From: Sporosarcina limicola | GTDB lineage: Bacteria; Bacillota; Bacilli; Bacillales_A; Planococcaceae | Direction: 5' to 3' | Length of the DNA stretch: 64,000 nt | Assembly (NCBI RefSeq): GCF_014873855.1 | Contig: NZ_JADBEL010000002.1 | Location: forward strand, 199,307 to 263,306 | Shown: positions 8,052 through 16,757 of the stretch, one piece after another | Layout of the letters: the number at the start of each line of letters is the position of its first letter | Numbering within the stretch: position 1 is the stretch's first letter | Translations under genes and position numbers: made by a program | The notes under the pieces: generated by a model | The model's database searches: none | What the model was told of the DNA's origin: nothing | Seen by the model: the letters and a program-made list of their open reading frames with translations, nothing else

Positions 8052-9404
8052 TCATGACAACTTTATGACAGCTTCTATGAACTGATCTCCACGTGCTTCG
8101 AAGCTAGGGTACTGATCCCAACTTGCACATGCAGGTGATAATAGGACAATATCGCCAACGTCAGTGAGTGGATATGCTTTTAGCACAGCATCATTGACAT
8201 CATCAGCATGAATAATTTTCGTAATACCACATGATGTTGCAAACTCCGCAAACTTTCCAGCAGTCTCTCCGAGGGTAACAACTGCTTTCACATTATTCAT
8301 AAAAAGCCTTAATTCTTCGAATGAATGCCCTCGGTCTAGTCCGCCAGCGATAAGAACTATCGGCATGTCAAATGCCGCCAATGCACTTTTCGTTGCAAGT
8401 GTGTTCGTTGCTTTTGAATCATTATAAAAGGTCCGACCTTTTAATTCCTTTACAAATTGCGTTCGATGTCTAACACCAGTAAAAGAACTAAGCACATTCT
8501 CAATCGCCGCTTTATCGCAATTCAAAAGAATGGCAGCAGCTGTTGCGGCAAGAATATTCTCTAAGTTATGCTGACCTGGTAACTTGATGATAGAACGCTT
8601 TACGTAAGGTTCCCCATCCCAATATATTTGTTCGTCATCCGCTGATATGCCGGCACTTCTTATTCCCTTTAATGAAAATGGGACCTTTGTAGCCAATGAA
8701 CGAGCCGCAAACTTACGTAGTTCAGCCTGATCTTCGTTATAAATGAAATAATCCTCTTGCGTTTGTTTTTCAGTTACCCTTGACTTTGCCACTGCATACG
8801 CTTCAGAAGTCCCATGGTAATCGAGATGTGCGTCATACAAATTCGTCCATATAGCGATTTTCGGACGGAATGCTTCTGTCCCCATTAATTGAAACGAGGA
8901 TACTTCAAGGACGATGAAATTGTCTTCCGTTGCTTTTTCGGCCACTGTACAAGAAGCTGTTCCAATATTTCCCGCGATAAGTGGATGCTTCCCACCTATA
9001 TTAAGCATATGGTATAACAGTGTCGTCGTCGTTGTTTTGCCGTTAGACCCTGTGATGGCGATAATCGGAGCCTCACTTATCCTAGAGGTAAGTTCAATCT
9101 CGGTCCACACTGGAATTCCTTTTTGAACCGCATCTACTACAACTGAATTACTATAGGGAATGCCCGGGTTTTTCACAATAAGTTCAAAACCTTCATCTAA
9201 AATCCCTTTCGGATGTCCGCCACAAATGACCTGAATCCCTTCCAAACGAAGCGCTGACGCCTCCTTATTTCCCTCTTCTGGAGATGCGTCATTTACTGTC
9301 ACTTCTGCTCCGAGCGAATGGAGCAGCTTCGTCGCAGCATAGCCGCTTTTCGCAAGGCCAAGGACAAGGACTTTCATCTCTCTAAACTGGTTTACATTCT
9401 TCAC
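8052..9404 (-). CDS. murD: UDP-N-acetylmuramoylalanine-D-glutamate ligase
   Basis: Cytoplasmic Mur ligase that adds D-glutamate to UDP-MurNAc-L-Ala, 450 residues. N-terminal nucleotide-binding motif LVLGLAKSGYAA (near 13-24), ATP loop ITGSNGKTTTT (near 117-127), and the C-terminal domain motifs NDSKATN and AGGLDRG. GTG start directly after the mraY stop, with GGAGGTG 6 bases upstream. It is part of the wall-precursor run mraY-murD. Confidence 0.96.
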   Translation of the reverse strand: MKNVNQFREMKVLVLGLAKSGYAATKLLHSLGAEVTVNDASPEEGNKEASALRLEGIQVICGGHPKGILDEGFELIVKNPGIPYSNSVVVDAVQKGIPVWTEIELTSRISEAPIIAITGSNGKTTTTTLLYHMLNIGGKHPLIAGNIGTASCTVAEKATEDNFIVLEVSSFQLMGTEAFRPKIAIWTNLYDAHLDYHGTSEAYAVAKSRVTEKQTQEDYFIYNEDQAELRKFAARSLATKVPFSLKGIRSAGISADDEQIYWDGEPYVKRSIIKLPGQHNLENILAATAAAILLNCDKAAIENVLSSFTGVRHRTQFVKELKGRTFYNDSKATNTLATKSALAAFDMPIVLIAGGLDRGHSFEELRLFMNNVKAVVTLGETAGKFAEFATSCGITKIIHADDVNDAVLKAYPLTDVGDIVLLSPACASWDQYPSFEARGDQFIEAVIKLS

Positions 9405-10376
9405 TTACATCACCTCCATCAACACAGGGAGAATTGCTGCCAAGAAAGCGACTCCCCAAAAAACGATGACAATTTTCCATTCGGACCACCCTGACAGTTC
9501 GAAATGATGATGGATCGGACTCATTTTAAATACCCTCTTACCCGTTGTTTTAAAACTAATGACTTGGATAATAACAGAAAGTGTTTCAACAACATAAACA
9601 ATTCCGATAACAAGCAAAAGAAATTCTTGTTTTATTAACACCGAAAGCATTGCCAGTGCCCCACCGAGTGCCAATGAACCTGTATCACCCATGAATACTT
9701 TTGCCGGCTTAACATTAAAGATTAAAAAACCAAGCATAGCTCCAGTAACCACAAATGCGAATATCGCGATATCATACTGTTCATATATGAGTGCATGAAC
9801 TCCAAATGCACCGAAGGCAATTGATGATGTCCCCGCTACAAGTCCATCCAATCCATCTGATAAATTCACTGCATTGGAGAATCCGACAAGCCAAAAAATA
9901 AGAAAAGCCACATAAAATATGCCAAGCTCCATTTTGAATTCAGTGAATGGAATTTGAACCGTAGTATCGAAAGGCCCTAATTTAAGTAGGAAAAATGCAG
10001 CAACTGCAACAACTATTTGACCGATTAGTTTTTGGATAGACGTAAGCCCAAGATTCCTCTTCAAGACTACGATTATGAAGTCATCAAAAAAACCAATGAG
10101 TCCAAATCCAACGAGAACCAGCAACAGGACGATTGTCTGAGTTGTAAGTACATCGTATATGTATGAAAGGGAGAGCGTCGAAATGATAATCGAACCAATG
10201 AAGATAAGACCACCCATCGTAGGGGTTCCTGCTTTTTTTTGATGAGTTTTAGGTCCTTCCTCGCGGATGCTCTGCCCAAACTTCATCCTTCTAAGGGCAG
10301 GGATAATAACAAATCCCAGAATTACTGAAATGATGAATGCAACGGCTATCGCCGTCAAAGTAGTGACAAGTGTCAT
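9405..10376 (-). CDS. mraY: Phospho-N-acetylmuramoyl-pentapeptide transferase
   Basis: 323-residue polytopic enzyme that moves phospho-MurNAc-pentapeptide onto undecaprenyl phosphate, giving lipid I. Signature motifs are present: [16 protein letters not shown] near residues 41-56, the FFDDFIIV aspartate pair, the NLSDGLDGL motif, [12 protein letters not shown] and PIHHHFE. About ten membrane segments. GAAGGAG lies 8 bases before the ATG. In B. subtilis murE precedes it; here spoVD does. Confidence 0.97.
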   Translation of the reverse strand: MTLVTTLTAIAVAFIISVILGFVIIPALRRMKFGQSIREEGPKTHQKKAGTPTMGGLIFIGSIIISTLSLSYIYDVLTTQTIVLLLVLVGFGLIGFFDDFIIVVLKRNLGLTSIQKLIGQIVVAVAAFFLLKLGPFDTTVQIPFTEFKMELGIFYVAFLIFWLVGFSNAVNLSDGLDGLVAGTSSIAFGAFGVHALIYEQYDIAIFAFVVTGAMLGFLIFNVKPAKVFMGDTGSLALGGALAMLSVLIKQEFLLLVIGIVYVVETLSVIIQVISFKTTGKRVFKMSPIHHHFELSGWSEWKIVIVFWGVAFLAAILPVLMEVM

Positions 10377-10446
10377 GATTTTTTCTCCTTCTATCTTCTG
10401 AAACAGTATTAATGCTTACGCTGTGTCAGCCTTTTCATTTAACTAG

Positions 10447-12360
10447 TTATTCTGTATAGACATGAATGACATCTTCCACGGAGATTAATGTGTTCGCTAC
10501 TGGTAACTGAGTCTTCACTTGTTCCCCAGAACCATGCCATTCGATTTGAAACGTATGCAATTGGCTAGTAATCATCCCTTTGGTCATACCTGTAAGATCT
10601 GGTGCCCGCTGTGTCAACGCATCGCCCCATTTGTATTCTTTTTCGATTTGTCCTTTCCTCACTGTAATTCCTGCGAGTGGAGCAATCTCCTCCATAATAC
10701 GACCAACGATTGGAGCGGCAATGACACCACCAAACTGGACCGAATTCTTCGGGCCGTCAACAGCAACATAAACGAGCAACTCTGGATCATCCGCTGGTGC
10801 AAAACCAATGAACGAGACGATATAATCACCATCTTTATATCTTCCATCCACTACCTTCTGAGCAGTCCCCGTTTTCCCTCCAACGCGTAAACCATCTGTG
10901 AATGCCTTTCCCCCTGAACCTTTTGCCACGACTGATTCCAGCGCTTCCCTCACGTGCTTTGAGGCTTCATCCCCGATGACACGTCTTTGCATTTCAGGAC
11001 CAAATGAGCGAACTGCCTTCCCTTTATCATCCGTAATTTCTTTCACGATATACGGGCGGTAAAGATATCCACCGTTTATGGCCGCTGCTACCGCTTGCAC
11101 TTGTTGGATTGGGGTCACTGAGATTCCTTGGCCGAATGCAGTCGTCGCTTGCTCAACGGGACCGAAATTCTTTTCAGAAAAAAGAATTCCTTTGGATTCC
11201 CCCGCAATTCCAGATTCGGTCGACTGTCCGAAACCGAAATCTCGGATATATTTCCCAAGTGTTTCTCCACCTAAACGTTGACCAATTTCAACAAATCCCG
11301 GGTTGCATGAATTCTCGACGACTTCCAAAAATGACTGATGCTTATGCCCGCTTCGTTTCCAACAACGAAGTCTCGCTTTGCCAATCATCACATAACCAGG
11401 ATCATGAAAATGATCTTGATGCAAATCAATGACTTTTTCTTCGAGACCCGCTGCGAGCGTAACGATTTTGAATGTCGAGCCCGGCTCAAATGTCATCCAA
11501 ACAGGTAAGTTGCGATTATAGATACTTTGATCCACATCTTTGTAGTCAGACGGATGAAAAGTAGGCGCGGATGCGAGTGATAATAATTCTCCCGTCTTCG
11601 GGTTCATGACTATAGCGAGTGCTTGGGTCGCATCATACTTCTCCATCGCCTGCACTAATTCGCGTTCTACAATCTTCTGCATGCGTACATCAATTGTCAA
11701 TTCGACATTTGCGCCCTTTACACCTGTCTTAAAACCATCATCCACATGTGGAAGCGGTAATCCTATCGCATCTGTATATAAGCGAATACGATCGCCAGTT
11801 CCAAGCAAGAATTCATCATATGCGTATTCGATACCAGCTAATCCTTTACCATCATACCCTGTAAAGCCAATCAATCTCGATAGTAATTCACCATTCGGGT
11901 AATGCCTGACAAAGTCAACTCCCGTATATAATCCATCTATTTGAAGACGGGAAATTTCATCCGACAGTTCTTTTGTAATGTTTTTCCCTTCAGGTGCTAG
12001 CTTGACCATGACTTCCCTTTGCGACATCTTTTTAGCCAGTTTAGCCTCATCCACACCTAGAATTGCTGCAAGCGGCTTCGACGAGTTTTTTATATCCCGA
12101 TTTTGGGTTGGCATAAAGTACAATGTCGGTGCTAGCCTATTACCGACAATGAGATTTCCATTCCGATCCAAAATATCTCCGCGCATTCCACCAAATGGGA
12201 TTTCACGATCCCAACTCGCTTCCGCGCGGTCTTTGAGTATTTCATGTTTAATAATTTGTACATGAAAAAGCTTTCCCACAACCATGGCTAGCGACAGGAT
12301 AAACAGGACGAATATCGCCCTTATTCTCTTTTTCGATTGGTATCCTATAACCGTTCGCAA
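10447..12360 (-). CDS. spoVD: Sporulation-specific penicillin-binding protein SpoVD
   Basis: Class B PBP of 637 residues: one N-terminal membrane anchor (about 13-33), dimerisation domain, transpeptidase domain with S295-TFK, S351-CN and K496-TG, and a single C-terminal PASTA domain (about 575-637). SpoVD cross-links spore cortex peptidoglycan with SpoVE. TTG start with GGGGTG 8 bases upstream. A good SigE-type promoter just before it (12387-12416) supports a sporulation role and separates it from pbpB. The presence of two PASTA-bearing class B PBPs in tandem is the normal Bacillales arrangement. Confidence 0.93.
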   Translation of the reverse strand: MRTVIGYQSKKRIRAIFVLFILSLAMVVGKLFHVQIIKHEILKDRAEASWDREIPFGGMRGDILDRNGNLIVGNRLAPTLYFMPTQNRDIKNSSKPLAAILGVDEAKLAKKMSQREVMVKLAPEGKNITKELSDEISRLQIDGLYTGVDFVRHYPNGELLSRLIGFTGYDGKGLAGIEYAYDEFLLGTGDRIRLYTDAIGLPLPHVDDGFKTGVKGANVELTIDVRMQKIVERELVQAMEKYDATQALAIVMNPKTGELLSLASAPTFHPSDYKDVDQSIYNRNLPVWMTFEPGSTFKIVTLAAGLEEKVIDLHQDHFHDPGYVMIGKARLRCWKRSGHKHQSFLEVVENSCNPGFVEIGQRLGGETLGKYIRDFGFGQSTESGIAGESKGILFSEKNFGPVEQATTAFGQGISVTPIQQVQAVAAAINGGYLYRPYIVKEITDDKGKAVRSFGPEMQRRVIGDEASKHVREALESVVAKGSGGKAFTDGLRVGGKTGTAQKVVDGRYKDGDYIVSFIGFAPADDPELLVYVAVDGPKNSVQFGGVIAAPIVGRIMEEIAPLAGITVRKGQIEKEYKWGDALTQRAPDLTGMTKGMITSQLHTFQIEWHGSGEQVKTQLPVANTLISVEDVIHVYTE

Positions 12361-12386
12361 TGTTCATACACCCCACGTTTTTCTAT

Positions 12387-12416
12387 TAACGTATGATGTA
12401 GTACAGAATGCTATTC
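12387..12416 (-). promoter_or_regulatory. Putative SigE promoter for spoVD
   Basis: Minus strand GAATAGC (12410-12416), 14-base spacer, CATACGTTA (12387-12395). This fits the known SigE pattern (ATA-type -35, CATA-type -10) and leaves a leader of about 20 bases before the TTG start. The same -35 core and spacing recur before ylbJ (27133-27162), a gene that is SigE-controlled in B. subtilis. Confidence 0.65.
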
Positions 12417-12417
12417 G

Positions 12418-14649
12418 TCAACCACCAGTAATATCCTCTTCTTCCGGTGCCTCTCCCCTAGATTTATAAATTTCAGATGGCGATTTCAATTGGATGACAA
12501 CCGGTTCATCAAGCCCTATTTCTGTCCCTTTTGAAAGACTCTGCTCTGTGACATATCCGTCACCATTAATGCGTATATCAAACCCAGATAACATTTTATA
12601 TGAAAGAACCATTTTTTTCGACCACCCTGTAAAATTCGGGAGTGTCGTCACACCTTTTGTCTGTAATAAGACGATTGAACCTTCCGCTAGTTTCGTACCT
12701 GCTTGCGGGTATTGGAGGTCGATTGTCCCTCCTTCACCGATGACGATTGGATTGAAGCCACCTTGTTGAATTTCCCCAATCGCTTCAGCCGTATTTTTCC
12801 CGGTGAAATCTTGGACGACTGTCGCCTCAATGATTTCTTCTCCTTGGGGAACGATATTCATGTATTTCAAACTACCTTCCATGATGGAGGTGAACAATTT
12901 AGCAACCGGATCCGAACCGGTTTGCCCTTCCTTCAATTTCGGCTGCTGTACATAGACGTATGTAAGCAACTGGGGATCATCCACAGGTGCCATTCCAAGG
13001 AATGAATACAGATAGTTTCCACCGCCCGCCATATACTCCCGTCCCCCAGCTTTCGGAATCTCTGCCGTACCTGTCTTTCCGCCAACCGTATACCCATTTA
13101 AAGCAAACTTCTTTCCTGTTCCTTTTTCACCTGTAACGGTCGAAGCAAGTATTTCCCTTACTTTTTTTGCGGTGTCAGCAGATATGGGACTCTCGCGTTC
13201 TTCAGGATTTTGATCTTTCACTGTTTTTTCCGTGTTAGGATTCGTGATTTTATCAATTACATACGGTTTCATCATGACGCCATTATTTGCGATTGAGGTA
13301 GTCGCCTGGATTATCTGCATAGCCGTCACTGTAGAACCTTGTCCATAAGATGTCGTTAGCCGTTCACTTGGATATCTATCTAAAATTACGCCAGGTGTTT
13401 CTCTTGGTAAGTCAATTCCCGTTTTTTCACCGAAACCAAACTTTCGAATATACTCAATGAATTTTTTATCCCCAAGACGTTCCAATAAATAGGCCATTGA
13501 TGTATTTGAGGATCTTTGGAACCCTTCCAAGAATGTGATTGTTCCCCATCCTGTACGGTTAACGTCTCGAATTGTCTTATCAAATATTTTGTACTGACCC
13601 GATTTAAAGTAAGCATCTGGATCCCATTTTTCCTCTTCGATTGCAGCAGCTAATGTAAACATCTTCAATGTTGAACCTGGCTCAATCGTTGTTTCTAACG
13701 ATTCATTCAACCAGTTTTCGGTAAGTCCTTCTCGTGTAGCAGGATGAAAAGCAGGACGTTGGCTCATCGCAAGAATCTTACCTGTTTTCGGATCTGCAAC
13801 AACGACCAACATCTTTTTCGGTGAATATTCTTTCTCCACACGGGTCATCGCGTCTTCCACAAAGTTCTGGATTGTCTTATCGATTGTTAGTTGAATTTCA
13901 TAGCCATCCTTTGCGGCAATAACTGCCTTGTCGGATTTCGGTAATGTGAAACCCCAGCGATCGGATTTGAAATTCGTTTTTCCATCCGTACCCGTTAATT
14001 CTTTATCATATGTTTGTTCAAGTCCCATTTTTCCAATAGTAGATTCCTTTCCTTCGGCATCTTTCTCCTTCATAGAAAAACCTATCAAGTAGGAAGCAAA
14101 TATACCATTCGGATAAAATCTTTTTTTCTCTTCAATTAAAAGTATTCCCGGAAGCTTTTTTTCTTTGATGGCAAGTACATTTTCATGACTAATATCTTGG
14201 CCAGCTTTCCCAAACTCCACTTGGTATATTTCTCTCTCAGGGTCCTTAGGGTCTCTGAAGTTCTTGGCGTTTTTCATCTTCGTAAGTATCGTTTCTTTTT
14301 CCAACGGAATATATTCGGCAAGAGCTTCCGCCGTCTTTTCATAGTCAATGACATGCTTAGGAGTTTTTGACCCTCCTTTACTCGCTTTTTCACTCAATAC
14401 GGCAACAAGTCGGTAACTTAACGTATCTGATGCAATCAATTCACCATTCCGATCAACAATTGTCCCGCGATTGGCTTTTAATATCGATTCTCTTGCGTAT
14501 TTCGCCTCCGCAAGAGATGCCATTACTTTACCCTCAGCTTGTCCGGTCGCCTGAATAAAGAGCATTCTCCCGAACAAAAGTAAAAAGAGCCCTCCATAAA
14601 CTAAAAACATTAGAAAGGCTCCCCATTGGAATCGAAATTTCTTTTTCAT
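12418..14649 (-). CDS. pbpB: Division-specific penicillin-binding protein 2B
   Basis: Class B PBP of 743 residues, the septal transpeptidase that works with FtsW. Membrane anchor at about 10-32, then a dimerisation domain; active-site motifs are S326-TLK, S380-SN and K525-TG; two PASTA domains follow (about 610-670 and 672-730). The ATG overlaps the ftsL stop by four bases (ATGA), so translation is probably coupled. The spoVD start and its own promoter follow 57 bases downstream. Confidence 0.95.
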   Translation of the reverse strand: MKKKFRFQWGAFLMFLVYGGLFLLLFGRMLFIQATGQAEGKVMASLAEAKYARESILKANRGTIVDRNGELIASDTLSYRLVAVLSEKASKGGSKTPKHVIDYEKTAEALAEYIPLEKETILTKMKNAKNFRDPKDPEREIYQVEFGKAGQDISHENVLAIKEKKLPGILLIEEKKRFYPNGIFASYLIGFSMKEKDAEGKESTIGKMGLEQTYDKELTGTDGKTNFKSDRWGFTLPKSDKAVIAAKDGYEIQLTIDKTIQNFVEDAMTRVEKEYSPKKMLVVVADPKTGKILAMSQRPAFHPATREGLTENWLNESLETTIEPGSTLKMFTLAAAIEEEKWDPDAYFKSGQYKIFDKTIRDVNRTGWGTITFLEGFQRSSNTSMAYLLERLGDKKFIEYIRKFGFGEKTGIDLPRETPGVILDRYPSERLTTSYGQGSTVTAMQIIQATTSIANNGVMMKPYVIDKITNPNTEKTVKDQNPEERESPISADTAKKVREILASTVTGEKGTGKKFALNGYTVGGKTGTAEIPKAGGREYMAGGGNYLYSFLGMAPVDDPQLLTYVYVQQPKLKEGQTGSDPVAKLFTSIMEGSLKYMNIVPQGEEIIEATVVQDFTGKNTAEAIGEIQQGGFNPIVIGEGGTIDLQYPQAGTKLAEGSIVLLQTKGVTTLPNFTGWSKKMVLSYKMLSGFDIRINGDGYVTEQSLSKGTEIGLDEPVVIQLKSPSEIYKSRGEAPEEEDITGG

Positions 14650-15017
14650 CGTCCTGGCACGACCTTTACGTTGCTATCGTTCAGATTCAAGCCGAGTTCT
14701 TTAGCTTTCTTCCAAATCGCATCATATGTTGATCTTTGCTTTACTTGATTGGACAATTCCATATTCTGTTTTCCCATTTCCGTAATTTCGTTGCCGACCA
14801 TCTCAACTGCCCTGTTCGCGTCATTAATTTGAGCTTGTGTTTGTAAAATCAAAGTTGAGAAAAAGACGAGAATTGTTGAAAATAGCACGAATAGGACCTT
14901 TTCCCCGACTGAAAAAACTTTTCGGTAAGGACGAATTTGAGGTTGTTTTTTTGGTACTTCTGGTATTTCAATCTCGCGTACGAAAGTCGTCTGGTATTTT
15001 CTCTGTTCAAGCGCCAT
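14646..15017 (-). CDS. ftsL: Cell division protein FtsL
   Basis: 123-residue bitopic protein: basic cytoplasmic part, one membrane helix (about 41-60), then a leucine-zipper-like coiled coil (about 62-105) that pairs with DivIC. FtsL is an unstable, limiting divisome protein in B. subtilis. Sequence is poorly conserved, so size, topology and place between rsmH and pbpB carry the call. AAAGGGG precedes the ATG. Confidence 0.92.
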   Translation of the reverse strand: MALEQRKYQTTFVREIEIPEVPKKQPQIRPYRKVFSVGEKVLFVLFSTILVFFSTLILQTQAQINDANRAVEMVGNEITEMGKQNMELSNQVKQRSTYDAIWKKAKELGLNLNDSNVKVVPGR

Positions 15018-15044
15018 TCAACAATTCCCCTTTCCCTTTCACTT

Positions 15045-15977
15045 TCACTTTCTTTCAGCTATCCTGAGTTTCGCGGATCTCGCCCGCTTATTCTCTTCTA
15101 TCTCTTTTTCACCTGGTATAATTGGTTTTCTTGTTACGAGCTTCATAATAGGCTCCATGCCTTCTGGGATCATTGGTAAATTAGGCGGCAAATCTGGGTA
15201 AGATGAAGCTTCCTTGAAAATCGTCTTGCATAACCGATCTTCTAGGGAGTGAAACGTAATGACACTTAAACGGCCACCAGGATTAAGCAACGTAATCGCT
15301 TCTGTCAGCGACTCCTCTGCAGCTCCGAGTTCATCATTCACCGCAATTCGAATTGCTTGAAAAACCCTTTTTGCAGGGTGTCCTCCAGTCCTTCTTGCAG
15401 CTGCTGGAATACCCGATTTAACTAGTTCAGCTAGCTCAGCAGTCGTTTGAATGGGTGCTTGTTGACGTGCATCCTCAATTTTACGTGCAATCCTTTTTGA
15501 GAATTTCTCTTCCCCGTAACGGAAAAAGATGCGCACAAGATCTTCATATGACCAATCATTGACTACATCATGAGCAGTCAGTGGGGCACTCATATCCATT
15601 CGCATATCGAGCGGCGCATCATGATTATAGCTGAACCCTCGCTCAGGTGTATCTAGTTGCGGTGATGAAACGCCCAAATCATAAAGGATTCCATCCACCG
15701 ATGATAGTCCAATTTTCTCTAACTCAGATTTCAAATTCCTGAAATTCGAATGAACAAACGTCACTTGTGGAAGGTATTCCTCCAACCGTTCTTTTGCAAC
15801 TTCGATTGCAGTCAAATCCTGATCGAAACAGATGAGTCTGCCTTTAGGTGATAAACGCTTTGCTATTTCTTTACTGTGACCGGCTCCTCCAAGCGTGCAG
15901 TCGACATATAAGCCATCGCCTTTTATAGCTAATCCTTCGACGGCTTCATGGAGTAATACCGTTGTATGGTTGAATAT
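15045..15977 (-). CDS. rsmH: 16S rRNA (cytosine1402-N4)-methyltransferase RsmH, with apparent AUA start
   Basis: SAM-dependent methyltransferase for C1402 in the ribosome P site. SAM motif LGGAGHS is at residues 29-35 and the C-terminal [17 protein letters not shown] motif is intact. The frame is open up to a TGA at 15993-15995, but between that stop and a TTG at 15815 there is no ATG, GTG or TTG. The conserved N-terminus ([14 protein letters not shown]) begins right after an ATA at 15977, exactly where relatives have methionine, with GAGGGCGG 5 bases upstream. Starting there gives 310 residues, the usual family length; TTG at 15815 would delete the SAM site. Either AUA initiates or the base is a mutation or sequencing error. 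Confidence 0.85.
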   Translation of the reverse strand: MFNHTTVLLHEAVEGLAIKGDGLYVDCTLGGAGHSKEIAKRLSPKGRLICFDQDLTAIEVAKERLEEYLPQVTFVHSNFRNLKSELEKIGLSSVDGILYDLGVSSPQLDTPERGFSYNHDAPLDMRMDMSAPLTAHDVVNDWSYEDLVRIFFRYGEEKFSKRIARKIEDARQQAPIQTTAELAELVKSGIPAAARRTGGHPAKRVFQAIRIAVNDELGAAEESLTEAITLLNPGGRLSVITFHSLEDRLCKTIFKEASSYPDLPPNLPMIPEGMEPIMKLVTRKPIIPGEKEIEENKRARSAKLRIAERK

Positions 15978-16022
15978 TGAAACCGCCCTCTTTCAGTGCT
16001 TCTTATTTTTTAACAACCTTTT

Positions 16023-16454
16023 TTAGAAATCAAAATCGATAATGTTTTCTGCAATTTCATTGAACGATTGTTCAGATTCATCATAATAGGTATCCCATAA
16101 TGGTTTGGACCAGATTTCGATACGACCCGAAACACCGAGTATGACACAGTCTTTTTCAACCTTTGCGTAATAAAGCAATGAAGATGGGATATTGATGCGA
16201 CCCTGCTTATCGAGTTCCACTTCTGTAGCACCAGAAAAGAAAAAACGGGTGAATGCGCGGGCATCTTTTTTCGTCACAGGCAAAGTTTTAAGCTTTTCTT
16301 CGAGACGTTGCCATTCATCCATCGGGTAACCAAAGAGACAGTTGTCTAGACCACGCGTCAATATGAAACTATCCCCTAGATGTTCCCGAAATTTCGAAGG
16401 AACAATTAAGCGACCTTTTGTATCGACAGTATGGTGATATTCGCCCATGAACAT
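16023..16454 (-). CDS. mraZ: Transcriptional regulator MraZ
   Basis: 143-residue protein with two AbrB-like (SpoVT-AbrB) repeats, each with a DxKGR-type motif: [10 protein letters not shown] near 10-19 and [10 protein letters not shown] near 81-90. MraZ is a DNA-binding regulator of the division/wall cluster and forms ring oligomers. The ATG at 16454 gives the standard MFMGEYHHT start and has GGGGTG upstream; a longer reading to 16499 would run into the operator. Three operator-like repeats lie just upstream at 10-bp steps. Confidence 0.95.
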   Translation of the reverse strand: MFMGEYHHTVDTKGRLIVPSKFREHLGDSFILTRGLDNCLFGYPMDEWQRLEEKLKTLPVTKKDARAFTRFFFSGATEVELDKQGRINIPSSLLYYAKVEKDCVILGVSGRIEIWSKPLWDTYYDESEQSFNEIAENIIDFDF

Positions 16455-16479
16455 ACTCTTCACCCCACGATATGAACTT

Positions 16480-16509
16480 AATGTACCACATCCCCCCACA
16501 ATCCTCCAC
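16480..16509 (-). promoter_or_regulatory. MraZ-type operator: three GTGG repeats at exact 10-bp spacing
   Basis: On the minus strand GTGGAGGATT, GTGGGGGGAT and GTGGTACATT follow one another in perfect 10-bp register (16500-16509, 16490-16499, 16480-16489), with a fourth GTGGGG at 16463-16468 about two turns on. MraZ is known to bind short direct repeats spaced one helical turn apart in its own promoter region, so autoregulation is likely. Confidence 0.65.
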
Positions 16510-16633
16510 TATTTTTTAAATATTCCACCCGATTCCGCTCAAAAATAGGTAAATAGAACTCTTTTCAAGGAGCTTCGAGCAAAAAAAAATTAGAACATGT
16601 AATCGGACGAGTGTCATTCTGGAAAAATAATGG

Positions 16634-16669
16634 AAAAACTCTTACCTGCACAACTGTGCTTGCAAGAGT
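16634..16669 (-). terminator. Probable terminator after bshC
   Basis: On the minus strand ACTCTT (16664-16669) pairs with AAGAGT (16638-16643) around an inner hairpin GCACA-GT-TGTGC, followed by a T run. It sits about 90 bases past the bshC stop and before the mraZ control region. The stem has unpaired bases, so efficiency is uncertain. Confidence 0.5.
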
Positions 16670-16757
16670 GTCCGAAGAGTTATCCTTATGAAAGAAAACA
16701 TTCTTCTCCAACCTAAATCATTTAGATTTCGAGGAAAGAGACTTCTACCCTAGTAGG

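Noticed and set aside
12703..13005. 100-codon plus-strand frame inside pbpB
   Set aside because: Antisense shadow with no start signals.
15045..15815. Reading rsmH as a 256-residue protein from TTG at 15815
   Set aside because: It would delete the conserved N-terminus and SAM-binding motif, which are encoded in the same open frame just upstream; no ribosome site precedes that TTG.
16455..16499. Longer mraZ starting at 16499
   Set aside because: The extra 15 residues are not family-like, the extension runs through the operator repeats, and ATG at 16454 has a good ribosome site.
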